Shown here piece by piece: positions 53,625-63,053 of a DNA stretch of 64,000 nt (its first letter is position 1; each line of letters begins with the position of its first letter). The stretch is from Arcticibacter sp045629565 (GTDB taxonomy: Bacteria; Bacteroidota; Bacteroidia; Sphingobacteriales; Sphingobacteriaceae): contig NZ_JAZQRL010000028.1 of assembly GCF_045629565.1 (NCBI RefSeq), positions 124,001 through 188,000 on the forward strand. The letters are read 5' to 3'. A program made the translations under genes and the position numbers. The notes below the pieces were generated by a model. It had not been told where the DNA came from. It searched no databases and saw only the letters and a program-made list of their open reading frames with translations.

Positions 53625-54662
53625 TTACGCTTGAATAACCTTCGCTTCTGAGGTTTTATGAAGGTCTCCCAAGTTAAATAAGCTAAATATCCATCCTTTG
53701 ATGCTATACTTAAATAAAATATCCGAAGAGTAAGGTAAAAATGGTTTGTCAAAAAATGCTTCGTCAATCACAGGATTTTCACGGTCTAAGATCAGAACAT
53801 TATTTTCATTGTAAAAATCATAATTTCTAATATCAGCATTTGTTGTGACCAATTTCCTCTGAGAACCAATAGTCTCGAAAGTTCTCATAGTAAGGCCTAA
53901 TTGCTGAGGATGGTTAATGTCTAAGATAACTTTTGATTGATGCATTAAATTCGCATTTTCTGAATGGCTTAATGCACGATATGAGATATCACTATACCTC
54001 ACTTTCCAAAAGCTAATATCACGCAGCTTCTTCACAAGAAAAAGAATCCTACTACTCAAATAAAAATAAGATTTTATAACCAACTGTTTCTTTGTTCTTG
54101 CGACAAGTTTTTTAACGAATTCGTACCTGTCACTGTGTGCCGTGCCGATGAATAACAGGTCGTAATTTTGGACGCTACGGGCAAAAGAGTATGGCTTAAT
54201 AAAGAACAGAGGGCGAAGCTGTAGGCCATACATCCTTGCATCTTCAGGATCAAAAGTATATTTAAGATCAAAAAAAGGTAGCAACTCTTTAGTTTTCTTT
54301 TTGTTTCTAAATGAGTCCCACATATATAAAATGTACAGGGCGTCTTTGTAAATGGTTTTTATCTCATTTAAAATAGAGGCGTCCACAGCCTCTGGATTTA
54401 CAAAAAGAACATAATCAATATGTACGCCCAAATGACGCATTTCCATCAGCACTTCGCTATAGTACCGTACAACCTTCCTAGAGATGACTCTCTTGTCGAC
54501 CCTAATTAGAGCTTTCGTAAAAAAATCATTAGCCGGTCTTTCGTCGAACCTGAAGACCCTTGCACCCAAATCCTCTAACTCTGTTGTAATATACTTTTCA
54601 TATTCAAAGAACGAGGGACAGAACAAAAGTATGTTTTTTTCAAAAAGTTCGTTCATACTCAT
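53625..54662 (-). CDS. CgeB-like putative glycosyltransferase
   Basis: 345-residue protein resembling the CgeB/spore-maturation-like glycosyltransferases of GT-B type: an N-terminal part with ILLFCPSFFEYEKYI and a C-terminal part with VILDINHPQQLGLTMRTFETIG, similar to the acceptor/donor regions DLNLHRxxGLTMRTFE of that group. There is no membrane segment. Its ATG overlaps the epimerase stop by 4 bases (ATGA), so translation is coupled. Sugar and linkage are unknown. It is the last gene of the tightly packed block before the gap to wecA. Confidence 0.72.
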   Translation of the reverse strand: MSMNELFEKNILLFCPSFFEYEKYITTELEDLGARVFRFDERPANDFFTKALIRVDKRVISRKVVRYYSEVLMEMRHLGVHIDYVLFVNPEAVDASILNEIKTIYKDALYILYMWDSFRNKKKTKELLPFFDLKYTFDPEDARMYGLQLRPLFFIKPYSFARSVQNYDLLFIGTAHSDRYEFVKKLVARTKKQLVIKSYFYLSSRILFLVKKLRDISFWKVRYSDISYRALSHSENANLMHQSKVILDINHPQQLGLTMRTFETIGSQRKLVTTNADIRNYDFYNENNVLILDRENPVIDEAFFDKPFLPYSSDILFKYSIKGWIFSLFNLGDLHKTSEAKVIQA

Positions 54663-55798
54663 TTGTATAATCCCCGACTTTTCATCTCCTCGATAGAGGT
54701 GAAATAATTATCTTCTTCGATTGCTTGCTGGTTTACCCAATCACAAAACTGTCTTATCCCGTCTTCAAATGAGAATGCAGGTTCAAAACCTAAAAGAGAC
54801 TTTATTTTAGAAATATCCGCATAATTATGTCTTATATCTCCCAACCGATAATTGCCGCTGATATTTATTGGAACATGAATATTATAATTTTCAATAAGTG
54901 ATTTCGCGACAGTAATAACGTCAGTTGCGACACCTCGCCCAACATTGAAAACTTCACCGTTTGCTGCTTCTTGTTCAATCCCCAGGATTGTGGCGTCAAC
55001 AACATCATCTATAAAAACAAAGTCCCTACTTTCCTTTCCATCCTCGAAAATATTAATTTGATTCCCATTCTTTATCTGAGTTGAAAATATAGAAAGAATA
55101 CCAGTATAGGGATTCTTCAATGACTGGCCTGGCCCATAAACATTCTGGTACCGAAAAGCTACTGCGGCTATATCTAAGGTCGGGCATACCGTCATAATCA
55201 TTTGTTCCTGATTTTGCTTAGTGATTCCATATACCGATGAAGGATGAATTTTCGAATCCTCATCCGTCGCTAGCAATTCTAATACTTCATCGCATCCAGG
55301 ATACTTCACGTCAAAGTCGCCCAACTTCATGTCATCAGCTTTTCGGTGATTAGGATACACAACGCCAAGCTTTTCACTCCTATACTTGCCTTCTCCATAT
55401 ATAGATCTAGATGATGCTACAACCAGCTTTTTTACCTGATGCCGCTGATTAGCTAAAATATCCAGTAAAATTGCAGTACCATTAACGTTTACGTTTACAT
55501 ACTTTTCTATCTCATACATTGATTGACCTGTACCTGTCTCCGCTGCTAGATGCACAATTATATCTTGCCCTTCAATTGCCCGCTGCCAATCTGCTCGGTT
55601 AGTTACTGATCCATGTATAAAACTCACAGAATCAATTATACTTCTAAAAAGCACGGATGTCGACTTTGGATCGTCCCCATGTATTTGCGGCGACAGGCTG
55701 TCCAAGACAGTCACGTTATATCCCTTTGCTAACAATTTAAATGATAGTTTGCTTCCAATAAATCCCGCACCTCCTGTAACTAATATATTATGTTTCAT
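54659..55798 (-). CDS. NAD-dependent epimerase (dTDP-L-rhamnose 4-epimerase-like)
   Basis: 379-residue extended SDR enzyme. It has the NAD motif VTGGAGFIGS (6-15), the catalytic Ser region ASSRSIYGEG and the YxxxK pair in SSVYGITKQNQEQM. The inserted segment between them and the YQNVYGPGQSL block resemble dTDP-L-rhamnose 4-epimerases (6-deoxy-L-talose route), but no rhamnose genes (rmlABCD) are in view, so the substrate is open. It overlaps the acyltransferase upstream by 11 bases and the CgeB-like gene downstream by 4. Confidence 0.82.
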   Translation of the reverse strand: MKHNILVTGGAGFIGSKLSFKLLAKGYNVTVLDSLSPQIHGDDPKSTSVLFRSIIDSVSFIHGSVTNRADWQRAIEGQDIIVHLAAETGTGQSMYEIEKYVNVNVNGTAILLDILANQRHQVKKLVVASSRSIYGEGKYRSEKLGVVYPNHRKADDMKLGDFDVKYPGCDEVLELLATDEDSKIHPSSVYGITKQNQEQMIMTVCPTLDIAAVAFRYQNVYGPGQSLKNPYTGILSIFSTQIKNGNQINIFEDGKESRDFVFIDDVVDATILGIEQEAANGEVFNVGRGVATDVITVAKSLIENYNIHVPINISGNYRLGDIRHNYADISKIKSLLGFEPAFSFEDGIRQFCDWVNQQAIEEDNYFTSIEEMKSRGLYK

Positions 55799-56387
55799 TT
55801 TTAATAATCTCCCATCTATTTTCTCTAAAATTAAATCTTTTTATTGGCACTGCCGGCGCCCCCACGGCAATCACGTAAGAAGGTAAGTCTTTGGTGACGA
55901 CTGAATTTGCCCCGACAATTGTTCCTCTTCCAATTGTAACACCTGGGAGCACAGTAACAAATTCGCCTAGCCATACGTTTTCATGTATTACTACCTTTTT
56001 AGCAACTAAGTTCCTCTTAACTGGAGGAGTATCTGGATGACTATCGTCGTCTCTTCCAGCATAACTCCCATGAGAACAATCTGAAATATAGATTTTGCTG
56101 GCTAAGAGTACATTGTTTCCGATATGGACGTGATGCATTGCAGTTATGTGCACATAATCGTTAATCTGAACGTCACTCCCTATGAACAAACATTTTCTAT
56201 TCTTAATAGGATACGCTTCAATTCTACACCCTATCCCCGTAGTAAGTCTAGTCCCAAAATCTATACTGCCGCGGTTTCTAATGTCTATAGGAAGCCTAAG
56301 TATCCTTGCACTAGGATAAAACAATTTTGTATATACTATAGAAATAAACATTCTAATAGTTCCTATAACTCCGTACCTATGTATCAC
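55788..56387 (-). CDS. Left-handed beta-helix acyltransferase (WbbJ/LacA-like)
   Basis: 199-residue hexapeptide-repeat acetyltransferase. The repeats run from about residue 45, with IGSDVQINDYVHI, IGNNVLLASKIYI and the C-terminal coil LPGVTIGRGTIVGANSVVTKDL. The catalytic-type histidine is likely in TAMHHVHIG or CSHG. It presumably adds an O-acetyl group to the surface polymer. It overlaps the preceding GT2 gene by 4 bases and the following epimerase gene by 11. Confidence 0.85.
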   Translation of the reverse strand: MIHRYGVIGTIRMFISIVYTKLFYPSARILRLPIDIRNRGSIDFGTRLTTGIGCRIEAYPIKNRKCLFIGSDVQINDYVHITAMHHVHIGNNVLLASKIYISDCSHGSYAGRDDDSHPDTPPVKRNLVAKKVVIHENVWLGEFVTVLPGVTIGRGTIVGANSVVTKDLPSYVIAVGAPAVPIKRFNFRENRWEIIKNET

Positions 56388-57178
56388 ACTCTTCTGACTT
56401 TTACGATAATGACCCGTCTCACAAATTTCGCAAGAGAAAAAAGCCCTGCAATAGAATATTTTGCGAAACTTATATAACTATTTGTATAAGCAAATTTCAA
56501 GTTAAGAAGTTCTCCTTTCTCCATTTCACATAAATTCGCGCTTAGTCCACTACTCCCAAAACCCTCTTTCCCATTCCCGTAAATAATGAGTTTTTCATAT
56601 AGCAGAGCACATTTAAATTTATGGGCTACACGCATAAAATAATTGCCTTCTTCAGCAAATCGTTGTGATTCATTAAAGCTCCCAACCTCCTCGTACACTT
56701 TTCTTCTCATAATGACAGTAGAAGGTTGAAAGTAGTTTTTAAAAATAAGATCATTCAATGTGACTACTCTCAAACGCCCTCTCATGCTCTCAATGGGATA
56801 AAATGTTGTACCAGCAATGAAGGCAAGAGATGCGTCCTTCTTTAAAATATCAATTTGAACTTGTGTTTTATGCGGTAGCCATTCGTCATCAGAATCCAAA
56901 AAAGCAATGAAATTTCCCTGACTCTCCATCATTCCAATATTTCTAGCGCTAGAGACTCCCCCATTTAGTTTTTTTAACAATTTAATTCTAAACTCGGGAT
57001 GACTTTGCGAAAACTTCTCAACAAGGTAACTGGAGCGATCGGTGCTACCGTCATCTACTACAATTATCTCGAAAACCTTACACGTCTGGTTGGTGATAGA
57101 AGCTAATGCTTTTTCTATCGAACATTCCGAGTTATACATAGGGATTACCACCGAAACTAAATAACCATTACTAGACAT
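56384..57178 (-). CDS. Family 2 glycosyltransferase
   Basis: 264-residue GT-A enzyme starting at ATG 57178; a TTG at 57193 would add five residues. It has VSVVIPMYNSECSIEKAL at the N-terminus, VVDDGSTDRS (near 45-54) and FLDSDDEWLPH (near 92-102), the nucleotide-sugar and metal binding motifs. The C-terminus has a basic tail (KFVRRVIIVKVRRV) that may touch the membrane. It sits between a GT4 enzyme 18 bases upstream and the acyltransferase it overlaps. Linkage and sugar are unknown. Confidence 0.88.
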   Translation of the reverse strand: MSSNGYLVSVVIPMYNSECSIEKALASITNQTCKVFEIIVVDDGSTDRSSYLVEKFSQSHPEFRIKLLKKLNGGVSSARNIGMMESQGNFIAFLDSDDEWLPHKTQVQIDILKKDASLAFIAGTTFYPIESMRGRLRVVTLNDLIFKNYFQPSTVIMRRKVYEEVGSFNESQRFAEEGNYFMRVAHKFKCALLYEKLIIYGNGKEGFGSSGLSANLCEMEKGELLNLKFAYTNSYISFAKYSIAGLFSLAKFVRRVIIVKVRRV

Positions 57179-57196
57179 AAGATATTTTCCCAATTT

Positions 57197-58300
57197 TTAT
57201 AGCCTATCAACCGAATCACCTATTTTTAGTGATTTAAACAACTCAACTGATCGCTGAAATGAGTACTTAGACATATATATTTCCCTGGATCTATAATTTA
57301 CCTTGCTGGCACTAAAGTCGTAATTATTAATAAAGCTAACAAATCCGTCAACTGTATCTGTCATAACTCCCCATCCAGAGCCGTCTAACTCATACCCCTC
57401 AAAGGCAACCGAAGTGCCTATGATTGTCTTGCCGAACATTAGCGCCTCTGCAACTTTAGTTTTCATACCTCCACCAACGAATATCGGAGAAATGACTAAG
57501 TCTGCTTCATAATAATGATCTTCCAAGGATGGACAATATCCTTCAACTTCTACAGTGTTATGTTGTGTTGTGATAGACATTGCTTCAAATCCCTTTCCTA
57601 CAATCTTTAAAACAACATTGTTGAGCTTTGGCATAACCTCTTCAACAAACCAGAGGATGCCTTGGACATTGGCGAAAAAATAAGACCCAACAAAAAGCAA
57701 CTTGCAAACTTTATTGGTTCCAACATTCAGAGCTTTCTCCTCACGAAACTGATCCTTAAATGATGTGGGTAGTTGAAGGTCAGCTAGGCGATTATAAAGT
57801 GCATTTAGCTCATTAGAATCTTTAGAGTTCAGAGTAATAATGGCATCTGAATATCTGACTGCATTCTTTTCATTATGCGCGCTCGCGTGCTCACTCAATA
57901 AGTGCCAAATTTTATTTGTGGTCTTTCTTAACGATAAAAAATAGAGTGATTCAACATTATGAAAAAAGACCACCACCTTAACCTCGGGCCGGCGTTTCTT
58001 GATTACTTCAGCAAGGCGCCCCATCAACGAAGTGTCTATAAAAACATGTGTTATAAGCATGTCATTACGACTAAGTAGCTTGACTATTTCGGCAATATGT
58101 TGAGGTGATAACCCCCCTATAAAGCCAAACATATTTTGTATTAAAATACTATACCTCGAATCTGCCTTGGATATTGAGTAAACGGTTACATTGCCACTGC
58201 CAAAAATCTCCCTGCACATACTTAAATTTCTCTTAGTAACCGCTGAGCCCCCGCTGGCTTCATCAAAATCTCTGGAAACGAATAAGAGCTTCTCAATCAT
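57197..58300 (-). CDS. Family 4-type (GT-B) glycosyltransferase
   Basis: 367-residue GT-B enzyme. The N-terminal half opens with LFVSRDFDEASGGSAVTKRNL, the glycine-rich acceptor-side loop. The C-terminal donor half has LLFVGSYFFANVQGILWFV and SPIFVGGGMKTKVAEALMFGKTII, typical of family 4/group 1 transferases. The start overlaps the end of the polymerase gene by 4 bases (ATGA). Function: adds one sugar of the repeat unit on the cytoplasmic side; identity unknown. Confidence 0.86.
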   Translation of the reverse strand: MIEKLLFVSRDFDEASGGSAVTKRNLSMCREIFGSGNVTVYSISKADSRYSILIQNMFGFIGGLSPQHIAEIVKLLSRNDMLITHVFIDTSLMGRLAEVIKKRRPEVKVVVFFHNVESLYFLSLRKTTNKIWHLLSEHASAHNEKNAVRYSDAIITLNSKDSNELNALYNRLADLQLPTSFKDQFREEKALNVGTNKVCKLLFVGSYFFANVQGILWFVEEVMPKLNNVVLKIVGKGFEAMSITTQHNTVEVEGYCPSLEDHYYEADLVISPIFVGGGMKTKVAEALMFGKTIIGTSVAFEGYELDGSGWGVMTDTVDGFVSFINNYDFSASKVNYRSREIYMSKYSFQRSVELFKSLKIGDSVDRL

Positions 58301-59427
58301 CTTAAATTTCGGTTTATGGGACTGTCAAATATCGTATTGAAGGGAGTATATAGATCCCAAAAATGCAACAATACGGATGTTAACTTTGAAAGCGAATAAA
58401 TTGTGATAACTAACCAAATTAAATATTGCATCCACCTACTTTTAGGAAGTAGCACAAGGCTGGGCAATAGGATCAATTCATAAGCATCGTAGTAGGCCGT
58501 TGCCCTCTTCATCACGGGAAGGATTGGCGTCAAGATGAGATAAAGCATATTCCCAAAAACAACGATATTAACTAATACATTTGAGTGTGGAAACCTTGCA
58601 CGTAATTGATTAAGCACCACTACAATTGGCAAAATAATAACTACTCGTCGAGATAAAGCCAAAATATATGATACTTTTGGATCTATTGAACTCCCAGTTG
58701 GGTCATCACCCTGGTCGGATAAAACACTGTATATATCAAGTCGCTCTCCAAGCCTCCCCTGAAGTGCAAGAGCTTGTGAAATCATACTTGCTATTGGTAA
58801 TGACGACAATACGAAGCCCAAAAGAGCTGACGAGGCCAAACCAAAAAGTAAAGTCTTCCGTGAAAATGTAAAGCTATATAAAAAATATGCGGGAAGGAAA
58901 ATTAGCGCTGTAACGTGAAACAAGCAAGCAATATATACAGTCAAGACAAAAAGCGGTAATTGTCTACTTAATATATACTTAGTACTATATAAAGTAATTG
59001 AAATTGCCAATGCTTGTCTGGTAGCAAATACATCCCCAATAAAGAAGCTATAATATAGTAAAAGCGTGATCAGCAAATGAGGCAAAAACCGTGTACTGCA
59101 GAAAAACAGAAACTTAAAAATTAGAACTAAAAAGATAAATACGGAGAGAAACAATGTGTAACTTCCAGAAATACCTCTAATGATGTAACTTAGAGCAGTG
59201 TAACCTAATTCAAAGTCGCCATTATTAAATTCGTCCCATGTCGCTTTATCGGTGAAAAAATCATGATAGTTTAGCCAATCTGTGCCCGTTTCCCATTTGA
59301 TGGTACCAAGAATCATGAATAGCAACATAACTAACCCTCCTAAGAGCATTCGTACTCGTTTCTCCAACCTCAATAGATCTAGTAGGCTTAGAAGTGCTAA
59401 TCCAAAAAATAGTATGAAGTAGAGCAT
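58297..59427 (-). CDS. wzy: EpsG/Wzy-type polysaccharide polymerase
   Basis: 376-residue membrane protein with about ten hydrophobic segments and the early motif KWETGTDWLNYHDFF (about 44-58), typical of the EpsG family (G-D/W-Y pattern). It probably joins repeat units in the periplasm. Wzy proteins share little sequence, so the call rests on topology, this motif and the place beside a Wzx flippase and glycosyltransferases. It begins 7 bases after the preceding glycosyltransferase. Confidence 0.82.
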   Translation of the reverse strand: MLYFILFFGLALLSLLDLLRLEKRVRMLLGGLVMLLFMILGTIKWETGTDWLNYHDFFTDKATWDEFNNGDFELGYTALSYIIRGISGSYTLFLSVFIFLVLIFKFLFFCSTRFLPHLLITLLLYYSFFIGDVFATRQALAISITLYSTKYILSRQLPLFVLTVYIACLFHVTALIFLPAYFLYSFTFSRKTLLFGLASSALLGFVLSSLPIASMISQALALQGRLGERLDIYSVLSDQGDDPTGSSIDPKVSYILALSRRVVIILPIVVVLNQLRARFPHSNVLVNIVVFGNMLYLILTPILPVMKRATAYYDAYELILLPSLVLLPKSRWMQYLIWLVITIYSLSKLTSVLLHFWDLYTPFNTIFDSPINRNLR

Positions 59428-59434
59428 CTTTAGA

Positions 59435-60673
59435 CTACCTTATTAAAAGGGACTTGATTCGCTTAAGTATCCTAAAGTATAGAGGATTGAAGCAATAGAA
59501 TATTGTTCTTAACGATTCATCGTCGTAGGCTGCTAAGCCTGGTTTATCCAGATATGACAACAGCTTTGATGAAACGGCTTGCATTGTGTGATGCGCACTA
59601 AAATATTCATAGCAGAGATTGCTTTCACGACCGTAGCTCAATTTACTAGATAACTCATTCAGAATATATTCTAATGAATGCCTTCTCTCTGTGGCTTCAT
59701 CGTAATAACTACCAAGTGAATATTCCTGCGTCTCATATAGCCAATTGAATTTGTTATCGGTAACTGGATTACCTATAATCATATCCGCTAAAATGACGGG
59801 AATTTTCAGCTTTGCAAATTCCAATGATGATGTACCCATAGCATAACCAACATCTATGTTTTCAATCAGATATTTATTCAGTTCCTCGCCAACTAGCTTA
59901 TTCAAACGATGAATCTTTACATTCGTTCTAGTCAATCTATTCGCTAAAGCAGTTTCAGCTTCTCCACTTCCAATAATATGAAATACAATGTTATTTCGTC
60001 TACCTTCGGGAAGTTGCTCCATATGGGTTATTAAGTTTATAATAGCTCCCACCTTGTCATTAGCGATTCGGCCTAACCAGCAAAAGTTAATAATATGATT
60101 CTGCTTTTCAAAACGTTCCGTCGGCTCCGAAATGTCTCCATAGGATGGGCAACATATTGGTAAGTAGGGCATAGGATCCAGACGTCCAATTCCTAAAAAA
60201 TCTGAGTTTTCCTTGAAATTTGGATAATCCATAAACACTAACGATCCTCTCTCAATTAAGGCTTTAAAACCAGCCGAGGTTTTTTGCATCTTCTTTTCCC
60301 CAATTCCAATACGCCTTAGAGTTGAATAGAAATTCGTAAAATGCTTCGGATGAATCGACCAGAAAAGCACTCGCACAGAATAAGAGGACTTGACTTGGAA
60401 ATTATATACATCAAATATATGGTTCAAAGGTGTTATAATAAAGGTATCATAGTCTATTATAACATTTCTATTGAGATTATATTCAATAAAGCTAATTTTT
60501 GCTAACGATGCCCTTTTTCTTAGGAAGCCGTCCTTGAAATCTATAATATATATAGATAGATTTGTATTATGAACTAAATATTCCGCTATTCTTAGGAATA
60601 GAAATTCCGCCCCCCCGATAACTTTGCTTGGATAGAAAAATGTTATTGATTTTATGTTATTTCTAGTTTTCAT
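59435..60673 (-). CDS. Glycosyltransferase (GT-B like)
   Basis: 412-residue cytoplasmic protein. The N-terminal SITFFYPSKVIGGAEFLFLRIAEYL is the GT-B acceptor-side motif with a GG(A/S)E. NFCWLGRIANDKVGAIINLI and the later SSLEFAKLKIPVILADM segment resemble the donor domain of family 4 enzymes, though the usual ExxxxxE motif is weak. Its start overlaps the Wzx gene end by 11 bases. The sugar donor is unknown. Confidence 0.78.
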   Translation of the reverse strand: MKTRNNIKSITFFYPSKVIGGAEFLFLRIAEYLVHNTNLSIYIIDFKDGFLRKRASLAKISFIEYNLNRNVIIDYDTFIITPLNHIFDVYNFQVKSSYSVRVLFWSIHPKHFTNFYSTLRRIGIGEKKMQKTSAGFKALIERGSLVFMDYPNFKENSDFLGIGRLDPMPYLPICCPSYGDISEPTERFEKQNHIINFCWLGRIANDKVGAIINLITHMEQLPEGRRNNIVFHIIGSGEAETALANRLTRTNVKIHRLNKLVGEELNKYLIENIDVGYAMGTSSLEFAKLKIPVILADMIIGNPVTDNKFNWLYETQEYSLGSYYDEATERRHSLEYILNELSSKLSYGRESNLCYEYFSAHHTMQAVSSKLLSYLDKPGLAAYDDESLRTIFYCFNPLYFRILKRIKSLLIR

Positions 60674-61919
60674 ATCCTTTTTTCCAAATCCCCCTAAAAA
60701 ACACCATCATCATCAAAAAATAGACAAAATAGTTTAAAGCAAATGCCATAGTAAGTCCCTTAAGGCCGAAAAATGCAGATAAAAATACGCTTAGAAGCAC
60801 GTAAATTATGCTAAATATTATTTCCGTTATGATATATACTTTAGTCATAGCTTTAGCAAGCATTAAATATGCCAATATCCATGCCGCAACTTTAAAAAAG
60901 TCACCTAAGAGTTGATAAGAAAACAATTCTCGAACCGGGAGAAAATCTTCTGTAAATAACAGTCGTACTATGAAAGTGCGCATCAAATACACAGACACAC
61001 AACCTATAGCCACAATCGGCAAAATCCACTTATAACCTAAAAGTATCTCTTTTCCAATATCTGAATCCTGCTTTAATGAGGCTAGTTTAGGCAGATAGTA
61101 GGTGTTTAGTGATGTAGTGATTATCAACAAATAACTATCAGAAATTCTCATCATACCTTGCCAGTAGCCAGCCTCGGAAATACCCATTGTATCGATCACA
61201 TAATTGCGTAAAAACATTTGTGACACTGGGACAGTTACTACAGACACTAGCGCCATCAAACTATATCTGAATAAGGCTTTCGCAACTTCTGTGTCGAACC
61301 TCAATTTGAAAATTTCCCAACTAAACCAATTACACTTTGTGACCAGGTACAAAGAAAAAAAAACTATTAGTGTTTGTGAAAGAACCATGGCGTACAATGC
61401 CCCTGATAGCTTGTATTCGATGACAAGATACAAGGTAAGTACCAGACCTATCATTGTGCCAACCGTATTAACAATTGTATACTTCGATATTTCCTTTTTT
61501 CCATTAAGAACAGAAAGAATGAAGGAGTTTATACTGAACAGAGAAATGGTTAAGCCAAGGACTCTAATACAATCGACAAACTCGTCCATCAATAAGTGAT
61601 GCGCAATTATCGGAGCACACAACCACAGAAGCGCCCCTAATGATATAGAGCATACGACACTTATTCTCAATGCGGTACTTAATAATAACGCGCTCTCCCT
61701 TCTATCCTCATCATACTCCGCAACATATTTAACTATTCCTGCATTTATTGCACCGTTCGAAAAGGTAAACATCACAGATATGAAATTGGCAAACTGGCCG
61801 ATGACAGCGACCCCACCTGGACCTAGCGTCATAGCAACAACCTTGTTGGAAATAAATCCGGCGCTCAACTTTATAAAAGTAATTATGGCTGAAAAGAAGG
61901 TTGTCTGTAAAAGTTTCAA
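60663..61919 (-). CDS. wzx: O-antigen/polysaccharide flippase Wzx
   Basis: 418-residue membrane protein with about 12-14 hydrophobic segments of the PST/Wzx family. No ATG exists near the N-terminus. TTG at 61919 gives the start (M)KLLQTTFFSAIITFIKLSAG followed by FISNKVVAMTLGPGGVAVIGQF, which is how the family begins. The open frame continues upstream to 61973 into the aminotransferase gene but without family resemblance. It moves lipid-linked repeat units across the inner membrane. Confidence 0.87.
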   Translation of the reverse strand: MKLLQTTFFSAIITFIKLSAGFISNKVVAMTLGPGGVAVIGQFANFISVMFTFSNGAINAGIVKYVAEYDEDRRESALLLSTALRISVVCSISLGALLWLCAPIIAHHLLMDEFVDCIRVLGLTISLFSINSFILSVLNGKKEISKYTIVNTVGTMIGLVLTLYLVIEYKLSGALYAMVLSQTLIVFFSLYLVTKCNWFSWEIFKLRFDTEVAKALFRYSLMALVSVVTVPVSQMFLRNYVIDTMGISEAGYWQGMMRISDSYLLIITTSLNTYYLPKLASLKQDSDIGKEILLGYKWILPIVAIGCVSVYLMRTFIVRLLFTEDFLPVRELFSYQLLGDFFKVAAWILAYLMLAKAMTKVYIITEIIFSIIYVLLSVFLSAFFGLKGLTMAFALNYFVYFLMMMVFFRGIWKKGYEN

Positions 61920-61944
61920 CTTTATAACATAGAAAATATTAATA

Positions 61945-63048
61945 CTACCCCTTAAACAAATTAAGGGCCTCAATTACGTTGTTCACCTCATCGTCGGAGA
62001 TAACTGGGCTGATGGGTAGACTTAAGACCTCGCGATGTATTTGCTCAGTGATAGGCAGATCTTTTTTGCTCCAATTTTTATATGCCTGCTGTAAATGCGG
62101 AGGGATAGGATAGTGTATCAACGTTTGTATGTCCCTATTCGCCAAGTAGTTTTGTAAATCTGCTCTCCTACTAGTCCGAACTGGAAAAATATGAAATACA
62201 TTTGAGTCGAAACTCTCCACTTTTGGCAGTACTATATCTTCGTTCTTTATTTTCTCAAGGTAGCTTTTTGCAACCTGCTTTCTTCTTATAGTGTCTCTAT
62301 CTAGATATTTCAGCTTCACGTTCAAAACAGCAGCTTGAATTTCGTCTAACCTGCTATTTAATCCTTGAAATTCGAATACATATTTCTGGCTTGACCCATA
62401 ATTAGCGAGAGTTCTAACAGTTTGAGCAAGTTCTTCGTTGTCTGTTGTTACAGCGCCTGCATCTCCTAAAGCTCCCAAATTCTTCCCGGGGTAAAAGCTA
62501 TGTCCAGAAGCATCTCCTAAAGAGCCCGTCTTCTTTCCATTGAACAGACAGCCATGGGCTTGCGCATTATCTTCTATGAGTTTCAATCCGAAATGTTCAG
62601 AAATCTCTTTGATCTTCTCAGAATACGCACATTGACCGTACAAGTGAACGATGATTATCCCTTTTGTTTTAGGTGTAATTACCTCCTCTATCCTATTTTC
62701 ATCCATTTGATACGACTCAATCGATGGTTCCACCAACACTGGCACCAAATCATTGTCTGTGATCGCTAGTATTGTTGCAATATAGGTGTTGGCGGGTACA
62801 ATAATTTCATCTCCTTCATGCATCACCCCCATTTCGATGTAGGCTTTCAATATTAACCGCAAAGCATCTAATCCATTTGCCACTCCAATGCAGTAATTTG
62901 TACCGATATACTTAGAGTAGTTTTTTTCAAATGATTGATTTTCCATTCCTTGCAAATACCAACCAGAGTCAACAACCCGACCTATTGCAGTCTTAATTTC
63001 TTCATCATGTTGTTGAGTGATCTTTTTGAGATCAAGAAACTTTATCAT
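61945..63048 (-). CDS. fdtB: DegT/DnrJ/EryC1 aminotransferase (FdtB/QdtB-like)
   Basis: 367-residue PLP-dependent sugar aminotransferase. K189 in HSFYPGKNLGALGD holds the cofactor and D160 (IEDNAQAHG) contacts the pyridine nitrogen. The full sequence resembles FdtB/QdtB, which put an amino group on C3 of a dTDP-3-keto-6-deoxyhexose. The neighbours upstream, a FdtA-like ketoisomerase and an acetyltransferase, complete the route to dTDP-Fuc3NAc or dTDP-Qui3NAc; which of the two cannot be decided here. The gene order A-C-B is compact, with 5 bases to the preceding gene. Confidence 0.88.
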   Translation of the reverse strand: MIKFLDLKKITQQHDEEIKTAIGRVVDSGWYLQGMENQSFEKNYSKYIGTNYCIGVANGLDALRLILKAYIEMGVMHEGDEIIVPANTYIATILAITDNDLVPVLVEPSIESYQMDENRIEEVITPKTKGIIIVHLYGQCAYSEKIKEISEHFGLKLIEDNAQAHGCLFNGKKTGSLGDASGHSFYPGKNLGALGDAGAVTTDNEELAQTVRTLANYGSSQKYVFEFQGLNSRLDEIQAAVLNVKLKYLDRDTIRRKQVAKSYLEKIKNEDIVLPKVESFDSNVFHIFPVRTSRRADLQNYLANRDIQTLIHYPIPPHLQQAYKNWSKKDLPITEQIHREVLSLPISPVISDDEVNNVIEALNLFKG

Positions 63049-63053
63049 ACTCG

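Noticed and set aside
53573..53767. 64-codon minus-strand frame in the gap between the CgeB-like gene and wecA
   Set aside because: Mostly overlaps the CgeB-like gene in another frame and has no recognisable features.
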